A stretch of DNA of 64,000 nucleotides from Enterobacter ludwigii (GCA_023023105.1 CP083824.1:2852001-2916000); one strand, 5' to 3'. Numbered from the stretch's first letter, positions 1 through 10,743 are shown. Program-made: numbers and translations. The notes: generated from the sequence alone by a model not told the origin.

Positions 1-777
1 AGCACTGCTCACGCGACAGGCACTGACGGTATTACCGCGAAGTCTGTTCTGAGTTCAGCGACGCTTGCACAGAATGGCGCGGGACAATCGTCCCAGAACA
101 CCCCGCTGGCAGGCCATGATAAAGCCCAGCTTTCTGCGTCGTATCAGAGTCAGGGCAAACACAGCGACCCTGTTCTGCCTGACAACGCGCCCGCGACACC
201 GGCTGTAACCGCTGCCGTGGAGAAACAAGAACTCGCCAGCGCGTCGTCTTCAACATCGCCGACCGCAACCCTGGCGCCAGTGATGTCCAGCCACGCGACC
301 AGCCAGCCGGCCGCCACCGTTGCCACTGCGCCGGTGTTAAGCCAGCCTCTGGGAACTCACGAATGGCAGCAATCCCTGAGCCAGCACATCACGCTGTTCA
401 CTAAGCAGGGACAACAGACAGCGGAGCTGCGTCTGCACCCGGAAGATCTGGGTCAGGTGCAAATTTCGCTTAAACTGGATGATAACCAGGCGCAACTGCA
501 GATGGTCTCGGCGCACAGCCACGTGCGTGCAGCACTGGAAGCAGCCCTGCCGGTACTACGGACATCGCTGGCTGAGAACGGTATTCAGCTTGCGCAGAGC
601 AGCGTCAGCAGTGAGAGCTTTGCCGGGCAGCAGCAGTCCTTCTCCCAGCAGCAACAGCAGGCTTCGCGTTCCGGTAATACCGGCGGCTTTAATGAAGAGA
701 GTGATGAGATACTGCCTACCCCTGCCGCCCTGCAATCTGCAGCACGTGGCAACAGCGCCGTAGACATCTTCGCCTAA
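1..777 (+). CDS. fliK: flagellar hook-length control protein FliK (3' part)
   Basis: The frame is open from the first base of the window, so the gene starts upstream; 258 codons plus stop are visible. FliK is exported by the flagellar type III apparatus and acts as molecular ruler and substrate-specificity switch at hook completion. The visible part has a Ser/Thr/Ala/Gln-rich low-complexity region and then the compact C-terminal FliK domain ([18 protein letters not shown] and the following ~60 residues), which contacts FlhB. A Gln-rich tail with runs of Gln follows. It is the first of the fliK-L-M-N-O-P-Q-R set on this strand. Identity rests on the C-terminal motif and on synteny. Confidence 0.95.
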   Translation, partial: STAHATGTDGITAKSVLSSATLAQNGAGQSSQNTPLAGHDKAQLSASYQSQGKHSDPVLPDNAPATPAVTAAVEKQELASASSSTSPTATLAPVMSSHATSQPAATVATAPVLSQPLGTHEWQQSLSQHITLFTKQGQQTAELRLHPEDLGQVQISLKLDDNQAQLQMVSAHSHVRAALEAALPVLRTSLAENGIQLAQSSVSSESFAGQQQSFSQQQQQASRSGNTGGFNEESDEILPTPAALQSAARGNSAVDIFA

Positions 778-883
778 ACGCCAGAGGTAACGTGATTATC
801 CCCGTCTTTTCCACGCTTTGACGTCGGCAGGACACGGGATAATCACCTTATTAAGCTGTACCGAAACAGGAAGCTCGTATCAG

Positions 884-1354
884 ATGACTGACTCCGCTAT
901 CACCAAAAAAAGTAAGCGTTCCATCTGGATCCCGCTGCTGGTGTTGATCACGCTCGCCGCCTGCGCCACCGCGGGCTATAGTTACTGGCGTATGCAGCAG
1001 GAACCTTCGACCGCTGCGGCCAAAGCCGAACCAGCACCACCGCCGGCACCGGTATTTTTCCCTCTCGATACCTTCACCGTGAATCTCGGTGATGCGGATC
1101 GTGTGCTGTATGTCGGTATTACGCTGCGCCTGAAGGATGAGGCCACGCGTGCGCGCCTGAATGATTATCTTCCTGAAGTGCGTAGCCGCCTTCTGCTGCT
1201 GTTCTCTCGTCAGGATGCTTCGACGCTGGCCACCGATGTCGGCAAGCAAAAGCTGGTCGACGCCATTAAACAAACGCTGGCGACCCCGCTGGTAAACGGC
1301 CAACCTAAGCAGGAAGTCACTGACGTTCTGTATACAGCCTTCATTCTGCGGTAA
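884..1354 (+). CDS. fliL: flagellar basal-body protein FliL
   Basis: A 156-residue single-pass inner-membrane protein that sits around the stator and supports motor torque. A short basic N-terminus is followed by a membrane segment at about residues 13-34, a Pro/Ala-rich linker ([10 protein letters not shown]) and a periplasmic FliL domain. The frame runs further upstream to 818, but the ATG at 884 gives the usual FliL length and start ([11 protein letters not shown]), with AGGAAG about ten bases before it. It ends 4 bp before fliM. Confidence 0.95.
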   Translation: MTDSAITKKSKRSIWIPLLVLITLAACATAGYSYWRMQQEPSTAAAKAEPAPPPAPVFFPLDTFTVNLGDADRVLYVGITLRLKDEATRARLNDYLPEVRSRLLLLFSRQDASTLATDVGKQKLVDAIKQTLATPLVNGQPKQEVTDVLYTAFILR

Positions 1355-1358
1355 CGAC

Positions 1359-2363
1359 ATGGGCGACAGTATTCTTTCTCAGGCAGAAATCGATGCGCTG
1401 CTTAACGGCGACAGCGATAAGAGTGATGATCCGCAACCGGGTCTTGGCGGCGATAGCGATATTCGCCCCTATGACCCGAATACCCAGCGTCGCGTGGTAC
1501 GTGAACGTCTGCAGGCGCTGGAGATCATTAACGAACGTTTTGCACGTCAGTTCCGTATGGGGCTGTTTAACCTGCTGCGTCGTAGCCCGGACATCACGGT
1601 CGGTGCGATCCGTATTCAGCCGTATCATGAGTTTGCCCGCAACCTGCCGGTGCCAACCAACCTTAACCTGATTCATCTGAAGCCGCTGCGCGGCACTGGA
1701 CTGGTGGTGTTTTCGCCAAGCCTGGTGTTCATTGCGGTGGATAACCTGTTCGGCGGCGACGGGCGTTTCCCGACCAAAGTAGAAGGTCGTGAATTTACCC
1801 ACACCGAGCAGCGCGTGATTAACCGTATGCTGAAGCTGGCGCTGGAATCTTACAGCGACGCGTGGAAAGCCATTAACCCACTGGACGTGGAGTATGTACG
1901 TTCTGAGATGCAGGTGAAATTTACCAATATCACCACCTCTCCAAACGATATCGTCGTCAACACGCCGTTCCATGTAGAAATCGGTAACCTGACCGGGGAA
2001 TTCAACATTTGCCTGCCGTTCAGCATGATCGAACCGCTGCGCGAACTGCTGGTTAACCCCCCGCTGGAGAACTCACGCAACGAAGACCAGAACTGGCGTG
2101 AAAACCTGGTACGTCAGGTTCAGCGTTCGCAGCTTGAGCTGATCGCGAGTTTTGCCGATATCCCGCTGCGGTTATCCCAGATACTGAAATTACAACCCGG
2201 CGATGTCCTGCCGATAGAAAAACCCGACCGCATTATTGCCCATGTGGATGGTGTCCCGGTGCTGACAAGCCAGTACGGCACACTTAACGGTCAGTATGCG
2301 TTACGCGTTGAGCACTTGATCAACCCGATATTGAATTCGCTGAATGAGGAACAGCCCAAATGA
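1359..2363 (+). CDS. fliM: flagellar motor switch protein FliM
   Basis: A 334-residue C-ring component. The N-terminal EIDALLNGD segment (residues 8-16) is the site that binds phosphorylated CheY. The middle domain contacts FliG and the C-terminal SpoA-like domain pairs with FliN. Length and N-terminus match enterobacterial FliM. It starts 4 bp after fliL, and its stop overlaps the fliN start codon (ATGA), which suggests translational coupling. Confidence 0.97.
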   Translation: MGDSILSQAEIDALLNGDSDKSDDPQPGLGGDSDIRPYDPNTQRRVVRERLQALEIINERFARQFRMGLFNLLRRSPDITVGAIRIQPYHEFARNLPVPTNLNLIHLKPLRGTGLVVFSPSLVFIAVDNLFGGDGRFPTKVEGREFTHTEQRVINRMLKLALESYSDAWKAINPLDVEYVRSEMQVKFTNITTSPNDIVVNTPFHVEIGNLTGEFNICLPFSMIEPLRELLVNPPLENSRNEDQNWRENLVRQVQRSQLELIASFADIPLRLSQILKLQPGDVLPIEKPDRIIAHVDGVPVLTSQYGTLNGQYALRVEHLINPILNSLNEEQPK

Positions 2364-2773
2364 GTGACATGAACAATCCGTCCGATGAAAACAGCGGAGC
2401 ACTGGACGATCTGTGGGCTGACGCGTTAAACGAGCAACAATCCACCCCGAGTAAAAGCGCGGCGGATGCGGTATTCCAGCAGCTTGGTGGGGGTGATGTC
2501 AGCGGCACGCTGCAGGACATCGACCTGATTATGGACATCCCTGTTAAGCTGACCGTGGAACTGGGACGTACCCGTATGACCATTAAAGAACTGCTGCGCC
2601 TGACGCAGGGTTCCGTGGTGGCGCTGGACGGTCTGGCCGGTGAGCCGCTGGATATTCTGATCAACGGTTATCTGATTGCCCAGGGTGAAGTGGTGGTGGT
2701 TGCCGATAAATACGGCGTTCGCATCACCGACATCATTACCCCATCAGAACGTATGCGTCGTCTGAGCCGTTAA
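2360..2773 (+). CDS. fliN: flagellar motor switch protein FliN
   Basis: A 137-residue C-ring protein. The N-terminal ~50 residues are acidic and polar; the SpoA domain (about residues 53-135, VKLTVELGRTRMTIKELL) forms the FliM/FliN ring and docks the export ATPase through FliH. It overlaps fliM by 4 bp and fliO follows 2 bp after its stop. Confidence 0.97.
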   Translation: MSDMNNPSDENSGALDDLWADALNEQQSTPSKSAADAVFQQLGGGDVSGTLQDIDLIMDIPVKLTVELGRTRMTIKELLRLTQGSVVALDGLAGEPLDILINGYLIAQGEVVVVADKYGVRITDIITPSERMRRLSR

Positions 2774-2775
2774 GC

Positions 2776-3150
2776 ATGAAAACTCAGGCAACAATATCAC
2801 AACCTTCTGCCGTCCCCGGCTCACCTCTGCTCCAGGTGAGCGGGGCGTTGTTCGGTATTATTGCCTTTATTCTTATCGCCGCATGGCTGGCGAAACGCGT
2901 TGGTCTGGCGGGTAAAACCGCCGGTACCCGCGGTCTGAAGGTCAGCGCCAGCACCACACTGGGGCCACGGGAACGCGTGGTCATTGTCGATGTGGAAGAT
3001 GCGCGTTTGGTTCTGGGCGTCACTGCCTCAAACATCAACGTATTACATAAACTGCCGCCCGCTCCTGTTCTGGTGGACGAGCGCGCAGACGCCCCTGCGG
3101 ATTTCCAGTCCGTTATGAAGAGTTTGCTTAAGCGTTCCGGGAGATCCTGA
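2776..3150 (+). CDS. fliO: flagellar export apparatus protein FliO
   Basis: A 124-residue membrane protein that helps assemble the FliP ring of the flagellar export gate. One hydrophobic segment spans about residues 20-42, followed by a cytoplasmic domain with the typical [13 protein letters not shown] stretch. Its stop overlaps the fliP start by one base. Confidence 0.94.
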   Translation: MKTQATISQPSAVPGSPLLQVSGALFGIIAFILIAAWLAKRVGLAGKTAGTRGLKVSASTTLGPRERVVIVDVEDARLVLGVTASNINVLHKLPPAPVLVDERADAPADFQSVMKSLLKRSGRS

Positions 3151-3887
3151 TGCGCCGTTTGTTATCCCTTACGCTTGCGGGCGTGGGTCTGTTTGCTCCC
3201 GCGGTTTATGCGCAACTGCCTGGTCTGGTCTCAACGCCCCTCGCTGGCGGCGGCCAAAGCTGGTCGCTCCCGGTTCAGACACTGGTTTTTATCACCTCGC
3301 TGACGTTTATTCCGGCCATCCTGCTGATGATGACCAGCTTCACCCGCATCATCATCGTCTTTGGCCTGCTGCGAAACGCGCTAGGAACCCCTTCCGCACC
3401 GCCAAACCAGGTTCTGCTGGGGCTGGCGCTGTTTTTGACCTTTTTCATTATGTCGCCGGTGATCGATAAGATTTACACCGACGCCTACCAGCCGTTCAGC
3501 GAAGACAAAATCTCCATGCAGGAGGCGCTGGATAAAGGCGCTCAGCCGTTACGGGAATTTATGCTGCGCCAGACGCGTGAAGCGGATCTGGCGCTTTTTG
3601 CTCGCCTGTCCAACACCGGTGAGCTTCAGGGACCGGAAGCAGTTCCGATACGTATTCTGCTGCCCGCCTATGTCACCAGCGAGCTGAAAACCGCGTTTCA
3701 GATTGGCTTTACCATTTTTATTCCGTTCCTGATTATCGACCTGGTGATCGCCAGCGTGCTGATGGCGCTGGGTATGATGATGGTTCCTCCCGCCACCATT
3801 GCCCTGCCCTTTAAGATCATGCTCTTCGTGCTGGTCGATGGCTGGCAGCTGCTGGTCAGTTCTCTGGCCCAGAGTTTCTACAGTTAA
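3150..3887 (+). CDS. fliP: flagellar export gate protein FliP
   Basis: A 245-residue core subunit of the flagellar type III export gate. It has a cleavable signal peptide (residues 1-21, ending VYA), then hydrophobic segments and the family motif [20 protein letters not shown] near residue 60. FliP, FliQ and FliR build the membrane channel; all three are consecutive here in the usual order. Confidence 0.97.
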   Translation: MRRLLSLTLAGVGLFAPAVYAQLPGLVSTPLAGGGQSWSLPVQTLVFITSLTFIPAILLMMTSFTRIIIVFGLLRNALGTPSAPPNQVLLGLALFLTFFIMSPVIDKIYTDAYQPFSEDKISMQEALDKGAQPLREFMLRQTREADLALFARLSNTGELQGPEAVPIRILLPAYVTSELKTAFQIGFTIFIPFLIIDLVIASVLMALGMMMVPPATIALPFKIMLFVLVDGWQLLVSSLAQSFYS

Positions 3888-3896
3888 GGAACGGCA

Positions 3897-4166
3897 ATGA
3901 CACCCGAATCGGTCATGATGATGGGCACGGAAGCGATGAAAATCGCGATAGCCGTTGCCGCACCTTTGTTGCTTGTCGCGCTGGTAACCGGTCTGATTAT
4001 CAGTATTCTGCAGGCCGCCACGCAAATTAACGAAATGACGCTGTCATTTATCCCGAAAATCATCGCCGTGTTCGTGGCGATTATCGTTGCCGGGCCGTGG
4101 ATGCTGAACCTGTTGCTGGACTATATGCGCAACCTGTTTACCAACCTGCCGTACATCATCGGCTGA
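3897..4166 (+). CDS. fliQ: flagellar export gate protein FliQ
   Basis: An 89-residue protein with two membrane segments (about residues 18-40 and 55-75). The N-terminal [15 protein letters not shown] and the [13 protein letters not shown] loop are typical of FliQ. It lies 9 bp after fliP and 7 bp before fliR. Confidence 0.97.
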   Translation: MTPESVMMMGTEAMKIAIAVAAPLLLVALVTGLIISILQAATQINEMTLSFIPKIIAVFVAIIVAGPWMLNLLLDYMRNLFTNLPYIIG

Positions 4167-4173
4167 CCTGACA

Positions 4174-4959
4174 ATGCTGCACTTCACCAGCGACCAGTGG
4201 GTTCAGTGGCTTGGCGTCTACTTTTGGCCGATGCTGCGCATCATGGCGCTGATTTCAACGGCGCCCATTCTCAGTGAGAAATCGATCCCCAAGCGTGTCA
4301 AAGTGGGGCTGGGCATCATCATTTCCATTATCGTCGCCCCTTCTCTTCCCCCTGTGGATATTCCGATTTTCTCGGCCAATGCGATATGGGTGGCATTGCA
4401 GCAGGTGATGATTGGCGTCGCCGTCGGCTTTACCATGCAACTCGCCTTTGCCGCCGTGCGCACCGCAGGGGAACTCATCGGCCTGCAGATGGGATTATCG
4501 TTCGCCACGTTCGTCGATCCCGGCAGCCATCTCAACATGCCTGTGCTGGCGCGCATTATCGACCTGCTGGCCATGCTGCTATTCTTGTCGTTCAACGGTC
4601 ATCTGTGGCTCATTTCCATGCTGGTGGATACGTTCCATACGCTGCCAATTGGTGAGAACCCGGTGAACAGCAATGCTTTTCTGGCGCTCACCCGTGCCGC
4701 AGGGCTGATATTCCTGAACGGGCTGATGCTCGCGCTACCGATTATCACGCTGCTGCTGACAGTAAACCTGGCATTAGGTTTACTGAACCGAATGGCGCCG
4801 CAGTTATCGGTGTTTGTCATTGGTTTTCCGCTGACGTTGACGGTCGGAATTTTATTAATGTCATTACTCATGCCACTTATCGCCCCCTTCTGTGAACATT
4901 TATTCGGCGAGATATTCAACCTGTTAGCGGATATTGTCAGCGAACTGCCACGTAAATAA
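4174..4959 (+). CDS. fliR: flagellar export gate protein FliR
   Basis: A 261-residue polytopic membrane protein and the last gene of the flagellar operon. The [20 protein letters not shown] start and [15 protein letters not shown] loop are characteristic. It completes the FliPQR export channel. No strong terminator was seen just downstream; the next 294 bp are the rcsA control region. Confidence 0.97.
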   Translation: MLHFTSDQWVQWLGVYFWPMLRIMALISTAPILSEKSIPKRVKVGLGIIISIIVAPSLPPVDIPIFSANAIWVALQQVMIGVAVGFTMQLAFAAVRTAGELIGLQMGLSFATFVDPGSHLNMPVLARIIDLLAMLLFLSFNGHLWLISMLVDTFHTLPIGENPVNSNAFLALTRAAGLIFLNGLMLALPIITLLLTVNLALGLLNRMAPQLSVFVIGFPLTLTVGILLMSLLMPLIAPFCEHLFGEIFNLLADIVSELPRK

Positions 4960-4986
4960 TAGCCCTCACTATTGATATTGTCTTTC

Positions 4987-5000
4987 TGAGGATATTCCTA
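4987..5000 (+). promoter_or_regulatory. RcsAB box upstream of rcsA
   Basis: TGAGGATATTCCTA matches the published RcsAB consensus TAAGAATATTCCTA at 12 of 14 positions. It lies about 255 bp before the rcsA start, the place expected for RcsA autoregulation. The 294-bp fliR-rcsA interval is otherwise AT-rich with no gene visible. Confidence 0.75.
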
Positions 5001-5253
5001 AAATAAAACCTGAAAAACATCTTCCAGGATATATCTGACGCGGTTTAATTGTTTCTAAGCACCTCACAATACTTAATAATTACTTTACTTTAAGAAGATT
5101 CCTGGCAAATTATACGTAACTTTACGGGATAGTGAGTCCGCCTGAAAGTCTTTGTCATGCTCACAGGTTTATTATTTTTTTCCATCCCGTATGGCTGTTT
5201 TGAGCTCTCAGGCAGATGGTGAATTATCGTTACGCATTGAGTGAGGGTATGCC

Positions 5254-5877
5254 ATGTCAACGATCATTATGGATTTATGCAGCTACACCCGGCTAGGGTT
5301 AACCGGGTACCTGGCAAGCAGAGGGGTAAGAAAGAGAGACATCAACGATGCACACACCGTTGACGAACTCGCAGCCGCTTGTGACGAACTAAAACCAGGC
5401 GTGGTGTTTATTAATGAGGACTGTTTCATTCACGATCCAGCCAACAGTCAGCACATTAAGCAAATCATTAATCAGCATCCAAAAACCCTGTTTATTGTTT
5501 TTATGGCGATCGCGAATATCCATTTCGATGAGTATTTATTGGTCCGTAAAAACTTATTAATCAGCTCTAAATCGATTAAACCAGAGTCGCTGGATGACAT
5601 TCTGGGTGATTATTTGAATAAAGAAGTTAAAAATGTAGGAGCGGTTAACTTACCCACCCTATCATTAAGCAGGACTGAATCAAGTATGCTGAGAATGTGG
5701 ATGGCGGGCCAAGGAACTATTCAGATCTCAGACCAGATGAATATTAAAGCTAAAACCGTTTCGTCACACAAAGGAAATATTAAAAGGAAAATTAAAACGC
5801 ATAATAAGCAAGTGATCTACCACGTAGTACGCCTGACCGATAATGTGACGAACGGGATTTTCGTCAACATGCGTTAG
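5254..5877 (+). CDS. rcsA: capsule synthesis transcription factor RcsA
   Basis: A 207-residue LuxR/NarL-type DNA-binding protein. It forms a heterodimer with RcsB and activates colanic-acid capsule genes; in E. coli it is an unstable Lon substrate. The C-terminal ~65 residues carry the LuxR HTH ([21 protein letters not shown], then [15 protein letters not shown]). The N-terminal half lacks a phosphoacceptor motif. Start chosen at ATG 5254 because GAGGG lies 6 bases before it; an overlapping ATG at 5249 is out of frame. It is preceded by an RcsAB box and followed by a terminator. Confidence 0.96.
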   Translation: MSTIIMDLCSYTRLGLTGYLASRGVRKRDINDAHTVDELAAACDELKPGVVFINEDCFIHDPANSQHIKQIINQHPKTLFIVFMAIANIHFDEYLLVRKNLLISSKSIKPESLDDILGDYLNKEVKNVGAVNLPTLSLSRTESSMLRMWMAGQGTIQISDQMNIKAKTVSSHKGNIKRKIKTHNKQVIYHVVRLTDNVTNGIFVNMR

Positions 5878-5907
5878 TCGCTTAAGACCCTGTGCACCCT
5901 ACCTTTG

Positions 5908-5932
5908 ATCTCTGGCCTGGCCAGAGATTTTT
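5908..5932 (+). terminator. rho-independent terminator after rcsA
   Basis: A perfect 10-bp inverted repeat (ATCTCTGGCC / GGCCAGAGAT) is followed by TTTTT. It starts about 30 bp after the rcsA stop and lies before the convergent dsrB. Confidence 0.85.
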
Positions 5933-5979
5933 GCTTCTGAGAACGTTGTCGGGTACGCGCTGTGCCACCCGACGCCGAG

Positions 5980-6195
<216 letters not shown>

Positions 6196-6304
6196 TTAGA
6201 ACAAAACGCAAAAACGCACATCGCCGTCCGGCGCGAATGGCGTTTTTATACACAGGCTATACTTAACCCTGGACACGTTTGTAGGTTGAAAGAGGAGTCC
6301 CGTA

Positions 6305-6532
6305 ATGAAGACCGACAAAGCGTACAGCGACACCATCAAACGCGACGTCGAAGTGGATGTCGATGCCCTGCTGGCCGCGATCAATGAGATCAGTGAATCA
6401 GAAGTCCGCCGTATGGACGATAATTCTGACCGCGTCATTGTTAACGGAAGGGATTATCACACCTATCGTGAACTGGCTGAGGCCTTCGAGCTTGATATTC
6501 ATGACTTTAGCGTGTCTGAAGCAAATCGGTAG
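6305..6532 (+). CDS. yodD: YodD family stress-associated protein
   Basis: A 75-residue acidic protein nearly colinear with E. coli YodD: VDVDALLAAINEISESEV in the middle and ELDIHDFSVSE at the end. E. coli work links YodD to peroxide and acid stress, but the biochemical role is not known. GAGGAG lies about 6 bases before the ATG. The dsrA small RNA gene is immediately downstream on the opposite strand. Confidence 0.93.
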   Translation: MKTDKAYSDTIKRDVEVDVDALLAAINEISESEVRRMDDNSDRVIVNGRDYHTYRELAEAFELDIHDFSVSEANR

Positions 6533-6536
6533 CACG

Positions 6537-6626
6537 AAAAAAATCCCGGTCATGGGGATGGCCGGGATCAAAACTTGCTTATGCAAGAAGCACTTGAAAT
6601 TCGTTACACCAGGAAACCTGATGTAC
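6537..6626 (-). ncRNA. dsrA: DsrA small regulatory RNA
   Basis: Read on the minus strand, the sequence follows E. coli DsrA as I recall it: ACATCAG, then TTTCCTGGTGTAACGAATTT, AAGTGCTTCTTGC, TAAGCAAGTTT, and a GC-rich terminator hairpin (6543-6568) closing on a run of seven T. The position between yodD and mpgP is that of E. coli dsrA. DsrA is an Hfq-dependent RNA that activates rpoS and represses hns translation. A GATAGT -10 element lies about 8 bases upstream of the start (plus-strand 6634-6639). The U-run after AACGAAUUU is shorter than in E. coli (UUUC instead of UUUUUU). The 5' end is approximate. Confidence 0.92.
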
Positions 6627-6787
6627 ATGCCACACTATCCCCAACAATTTTGCCTGACAAGCATATATTCTCGGAATGAATATAACATTTTTAACATATT
6701 GATTTTTGTTATGAGCGATAACATACGCCGAATGCGGGTTTGCCTGGGATAGTTCCCTTTTCCAGGATTTCCCTTTCCGTTATTTTT

Positions 6788-6801
6788 TAGGAATATTCTT
6801 A
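6788..6801 (+). promoter_or_regulatory. candidate RcsAB box upstream of mpgP
   Basis: TAGGAATATTCTTA matches the RcsAB consensus TAAGAATATTCCTA at 12 of 14 positions and lies 31 bp before the mpgP ATG. Its proximity to rcsA makes regulation plausible but unproven. Confidence 0.45.
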
Positions 6802-6832
6802 ATCTCTGACGCATCCGTTATCTGGAGCCACT

Positions 6833-7651
6833 ATGCCTTCACTGCAGGACACGCTGCTGATTTTTTCTGACCTGGATGGCTCGTTGCTGGATATTCATAC
6901 CTATGACTGGCAGCCAGCGATACCCTGGCTCGACAGGCTGCTGGATAACCAGGTACCGGTTATTCTTTGCAGCAGTAAGACGGTGGCAGAGATGCTTGAG
7001 ATCCAGCAGGATCTGGGGCTGGAAGGTTTACCGCTTATTGCCGAAAACGGCGCAGTGATTCAGCCTGATGTCCGCTGGGAAATGGGTCAGCGCCACATCA
7101 GAGGGATGTCGCACCAGGATATCCACCGGCTGATTGAACAAATCCGCCTGCAGTTGCGCGTTAAATTCACCACCTTTGACGACGTCGATGAACGGGTTAT
7201 CAGCGAGTGGACCGGGCTGACGCGCTATCGCTCAGCCCTCGCACGTAAGCATGAAGCCTCCGTCACGCTTATCTGGCGCGACACCGATGAGAAAATGGTT
7301 GAGTTTGAAGAGGTGCTGGCGCGAAGTGGCCTGAAATGCCTGCAAGGCGCCCGTTTCTGGCATATTCTGGACGCCCGCTGTGGTAAGGACGTTGCGGTTA
7401 ACTGGCTTATTGAGCAGTACCGCGAGCAGGAAGATATCACTCCTGTCACCCTGGGACTCGGTGATGGCCCCAATGATGCCCCCCTGTTGGACAGCATGGA
7501 CTTCGCTGTCGTCATCAAAGGGATAAACCGACAGGGTATCGTGCTGCGAGACACTTCCCCTGCGCGGGTCTATTACACTCAGCAGCCCGGACCGGCTGGC
7601 TGGAGTGAGGGGCTGGATCACTTCTTGTCGTCATCGCGCCAGATAACCTGA
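6833..7651 (+). CDS. mpgP: mannosyl-3-phosphoglycerate phosphatase-like HAD hydrolase (YedP)
   Basis: A 272-residue HAD-superfamily phosphatase. The nucleophile motif [10 protein letters not shown] is at residues 11-20, motif II is near SSKT, and motif IV is [14 protein letters not shown] near residue 220. The family hydrolyses mannosyl-3-phosphoglycerate to mannosylglycerate, but no partner synthase is in the window, so the physiological substrate is open. The 3' end overlaps the convergent dgcQ by 34 bp. Confidence 0.9.
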   Translation: MPSLQDTLLIFSDLDGSLLDIHTYDWQPAIPWLDRLLDNQVPVILCSSKTVAEMLEIQQDLGLEGLPLIAENGAVIQPDVRWEMGQRHIRGMSHQDIHRLIEQIRLQLRVKFTTFDDVDERVISEWTGLTRYRSALARKHEASVTLIWRDTDEKMVEFEEVLARSGLKCLQGARFWHILDARCGKDVAVNWLIEQYREQEDITPVTLGLGDGPNDAPLLDSMDFAVVIKGINRQGIVLRDTSPARVYYTQQPGPAGWSEGLDHFLSSSRQIT

Positions 7652-9324
7652 TTACGTCCCCCCTGTTTTGCCAGATACAGACGGGTATCGGCAATCGACT
7701 GCAGCTGTTCAAAGTTGTAGTTCCCTTTTTCATGGGCACAGCTCACGCCAAATGATGCAGTGATATGTAATGTGGTGCTTTTTTTCACCAGAATCTCTTT
7801 GCTGTCAATCCTTGCGCGGATGCGCTCTGCTACCACCGAGGCCTCGGGAAGCGCCACTCCAGGTAATACCACGCAAAACTCTTCCCCGCCGACGCGCCCG
7901 GCGACATCGTTTTCACGCAGTCCGCTGGCAATAATCCCGGCAGCATGAGACAGCACCTTATCACCCGCCTGATGGCCAAAGCGGTCATTGATGCTTTTGA
8001 AATGATCCAGATCGATCTGAATCACGGAAAACGGTAGCGACTGTTGCTGGCATTGTTGTGCCAGTATTCTGGCCCGTTCGAAGAGCGCACCACGGTTATT
8101 CAGACGGGTGAGCGGATCATGCCAGGCCTGCCACTGCAGTGAGCTTTGCAGTGCATACATGTTGCTCACCATTCGGCGGATCACCAGCCAGGAGATAAGC
8201 AGCATGGCCGTGAACAGTGCCCACAGCAGAGCCAGCACAATGCTGATGCTACCGAAATCACCCTGAACACCTTCATGCAGGGTATGCACTCGCAGAACGA
8301 CGCCATCAAAGTGATCGAGCCGTTCCCAACTGATAAAACGACTGCCGAGACGGACTCCGCCTTCCGTGTCACTTTCAATGGCATGTGCGATTTGCGCCAT
8401 TTCACGTTCGTCAAAACGGTTCATCAGGCTGGCAGGGGATTCCGAAGAGGCAATCAAGTTGAGGCGCGAATCGTACAGCTGATATTCCCCTTCGGCATGA
8501 TCGTCCGTTGCATCTGCCAGCAAACGCTTCATGGTGCTAAACGAAAAATCCATCGCCACTACGCCGTACCAGTAATGTTCAAAATAGATGGGTATGCTGG
8601 CCGTAATCATGCGTTCGTTGCCGGTCCAGGAGGACGCGGTAGAGATAAACCAGCGCACCGCCCGCGCACGATTGTTACGTTCAGACTGCTGCGTAAACCA
8701 GGGCTGGGTCACCAGGTGGTAATAACGCGTAATGATGTCGTCACTCTGCGCAGGCGTATCCGTGGAAAGATAAAACCCGGCGCGGGAGATATAGATAATC
8801 CGCTCTTCATTCTGTACCGTCGATGAGGCCAGACGTAGTAAGTAACCGACTTCAAGTGCAGCAGAAATTTCATTACGGATACGTTCATCGTCACGGTTGA
8901 GGAGTACCGTTTTTTCAACAAAGGCGTCTGATACGCCATTAATGGGGAGTGTGCGTTCTTTATCCACCGCCAGTTGCCAGGCAGGTCGATTCCGGAGGAG
9001 GTCAAAACGATCAACAGCCTGATGCAAAACGTCAAATGCCAGCGGTTTCTGCAGTGCGTCCCGCATGCTGTTGCGGAAAAATAGCGCCTTATCAACGCCA
9101 AATTGCAGCTGTCTGTCGAGCGAGCTGGCAACCGTTTCCAGATGATTGCGCTGGCTGGAGATATAGGCCTCTTCCAGCACCACCACCTCGCGCCAGGTCA
9201 GAAGAGTGGAGAAGATCAGTACGACGATAAAACAGGAATTAACAATCAGGCCAGGGTTGCTGCGCTTTTGCAGCCATTGAAAAAAAGATCGTCTTACAAC
9301 AAATGTATCGCGCTGCACACACAC
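7618..9324 (-). CDS. dgcQ: diguanylate cyclase DgcQ (YedQ)
   Basis: A 568-residue inner-membrane enzyme making cyclic di-GMP. Membrane segments lie at about 24-44 and 358-383, enclosing a large periplasmic sensor domain. The C-terminal GGDEF domain has the active-site GGEEF at 479-483 and an intact inhibitory RxxD site (REND, 470-473), so product inhibition is expected. The start is a GTG at 9324 with GGGAGA just before it; a second GTG two codons later is possible. In E. coli the homologue influences cellulose production. Confidence 0.95.
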   Translation of the reverse strand: MCVQRDTFVVRRSFFQWLQKRSNPGLIVNSCFIVVLIFSTLLTWREVVVLEEAYISSQRNHLETVASSLDRQLQFGVDKALFFRNSMRDALQKPLAFDVLHQAVDRFDLLRNRPAWQLAVDKERTLPINGVSDAFVEKTVLLNRDDERIRNEISAALEVGYLLRLASSTVQNEERIIYISRAGFYLSTDTPAQSDDIITRYYHLVTQPWFTQQSERNNRARAVRWFISTASSWTGNERMITASIPIYFEHYWYGVVAMDFSFSTMKRLLADATDDHAEGEYQLYDSRLNLIASSESPASLMNRFDEREMAQIAHAIESDTEGGVRLGSRFISWERLDHFDGVVLRVHTLHEGVQGDFGSISIVLALLWALFTAMLLISWLVIRRMVSNMYALQSSLQWQAWHDPLTRLNNRGALFERARILAQQCQQQSLPFSVIQIDLDHFKSINDRFGHQAGDKVLSHAAGIIASGLRENDVAGRVGGEEFCVVLPGVALPEASVVAERIRARIDSKEILVKKSTTLHITASFGVSCAHEKGNYNFEQLQSIADTRLYLAKQGGRNQVIWRDDDKK

Positions 9325-9360
9325 TCTCCCTGATGACTGCCTACACCCGGTACCTGAAAT

Positions 9361-9387
9361 AAAAAACGCCCGACAAAGCCGGGCGTT
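9361..9387 (-). terminator. terminator after yodC
   Basis: AACGCCCG / CGGGCGTT stem; in the minus direction it runs into six T. It sits between yodC and dgcQ, both on the minus strand. Confidence 0.8.
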
Positions 9388-9393
9388 ATGTGA

Positions 9394-9576
9394 TTAAGCC
9401 TTGTCTCGTTTCTGCTGCCCATCACCCGGCTGAAGCTCATCTTCACGAAATGCTTCCCGCTTGATGCTGTAGCCATCGTGCCACCGACACTCCACCATTC
9501 CACTGGAATACCCGGTGACAATCATACGTGGGCCGCCCTTCTTAGGCTTAACTTCATCACTGACCAAAAAGACCAT
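9394..9576 (-). CDS. yodC: YodC family small protein
   Basis: A 60-residue protein matching E. coli YodC: FLVSDEVKPKKGGPRMIV, then VECRWHDGYSI and REAFREDEL. It belongs to a family of small cytoplasmic proteins (DUF2158-like) without known activity. AGGAGG is just upstream of the ATG on the minus strand. Position next to dgcQ is as in E. coli. Confidence 0.92.
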   Translation of the reverse strand: MVFLVSDEVKPKKGGPRMIVTGYSSGMVECRWHDGYSIKREAFREDELQPGDGQQKRDKA

Positions 9577-9653
9577 ACCTGCCTCCTGTATCAGGGTGAA
9601 ACTTTTTCAATTTAGACGAGGAATGGTCTTTTTGCATCTGTAACAGGTAGCAA

Positions 9654-10565
9654 TTAGTGCGCCGTGCCACGCATTTTTTCGACCAACTTTACTGCCGCCA
9701 CCACGATAGCGCCAATGATAAAGCCCAACACAAGATTCAGCAGCGTGGGCAGAATCGCCGCGACAACAGCACCCTGCGCAGTGGAGAAATGTTCGATAGC
9801 GTGATGCAATGGCGCAATACCGTGAACCACAATACCGCCGCCAACGAGGAACATCGCCAGCGTGCCGACTACGGATAAACTCTTCATCAGCCAGGGCGCC
9901 AGCACCAGTAAGCTTTTGCCTACCCCTTTTGCCACCGCGCTTGATTTCTCTTCCAGCCAGTAGCCGATATCATCCAGCTTAACGATCAACCCCACCAGAC
10001 CGTACACCCCTACCGTGACCAGAATAGCGATCCCGGAGAGGATCAGAACCTGGTTCATCAGCGGTGCTTCAGACACAATCCCCAGCGTAATGGCGACGAT
10101 CTCAGCAGAGAGAATAAAGTCGGTACGAATAGCCCCTTTCACTTTATCGCGCTCAAAGGTTTTCGGATCCTGCGCGGCCAGTGCTTCAAGACGCTGCTGG
10201 CGCATTTCAGGCGTATCGCTCTTATTACGTGCCGCGAACGAATGCAGGACTTTCTCGACGCCCTCGAAGCATAAAAATGCCCCACCAATCATCAGTAACG
10301 GCGTGATGGCCCAGGGAATAAACGCGCTGATCAGTAGCGCCAGTGGTACCAGAATCACTTTATTCAGGAATGAACCTTTCGCAACGCCCCACACCACCGG
10401 CAGTTCACGATTAGCCCTAACCCCACTCACCTGCTGGGCGTTAAGCGATAAATCATCTCCCAGAACGCCAGCGGTTTTCTTCGCTGCCAGTTTCCCCATC
10501 ACTGAAATGTCATCCAGCAAGGTGGCAATATCATCCAGCAATGTTAATAAGCTACTTCCTGCCAA
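9654..10565 (-). CDS. yedI: DUF808 family inner-membrane protein YedI
   Basis: A 303-residue polytopic membrane protein of unknown function. The E. coli protein begins [19 protein letters not shown]; here the matching residue is a TTG codon at 10565 with AGGA about 7 bases before it, so I chose TTG. The longer frame upstream (to 10637) encodes residues without homology to the family. Conserved blocks include [18 protein letters not shown] and [19 protein letters not shown]. Confidence 0.9.
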   Translation of the reverse strand: MAGSSLLTLLDDIATLLDDISVMGKLAAKKTAGVLGDDLSLNAQQVSGVRANRELPVVWGVAKGSFLNKVILVPLALLISAFIPWAITPLLMIGGAFLCFEGVEKVLHSFAARNKSDTPEMRQQRLEALAAQDPKTFERDKVKGAIRTDFILSAEIVAITLGIVSEAPLMNQVLILSGIAILVTVGVYGLVGLIVKLDDIGYWLEEKSSAVAKGVGKSLLVLAPWLMKSLSVVGTLAMFLVGGGIVVHGIAPLHHAIEHFSTAQGAVVAAILPTLLNLVLGFIIGAIVVAAVKLVEKMRGTAH

Positions 10566-10743
10566 AATCTCAATCCTTCTTTTTTTGCTAATGTAGTGAA
10601 TAGTATGGAGCAAAAGCGTGAACCCGGAAACAGGCACCTTTCGTCAACAAAAAATTCACATCAACCACACAATTAAAGGGCTCGCCAGCACGATAGTTTT
10701 CGCGTTTACTATCAGCGACCTTTTTATTTCGTCGTGAGGGATT

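Noticed and set aside
8146..8826. 226-codon plus-strand frame inside dgcQ
   Set aside because: Antisense to a well-supported GGDEF protein, His/Arg-rich and without domain features.
10566..10637. Longer yedI beginning at 10637
   Set aside because: The extra 24 residues have no family similarity, while TTG 10565 has a ribosome site and matches the known N-terminus.
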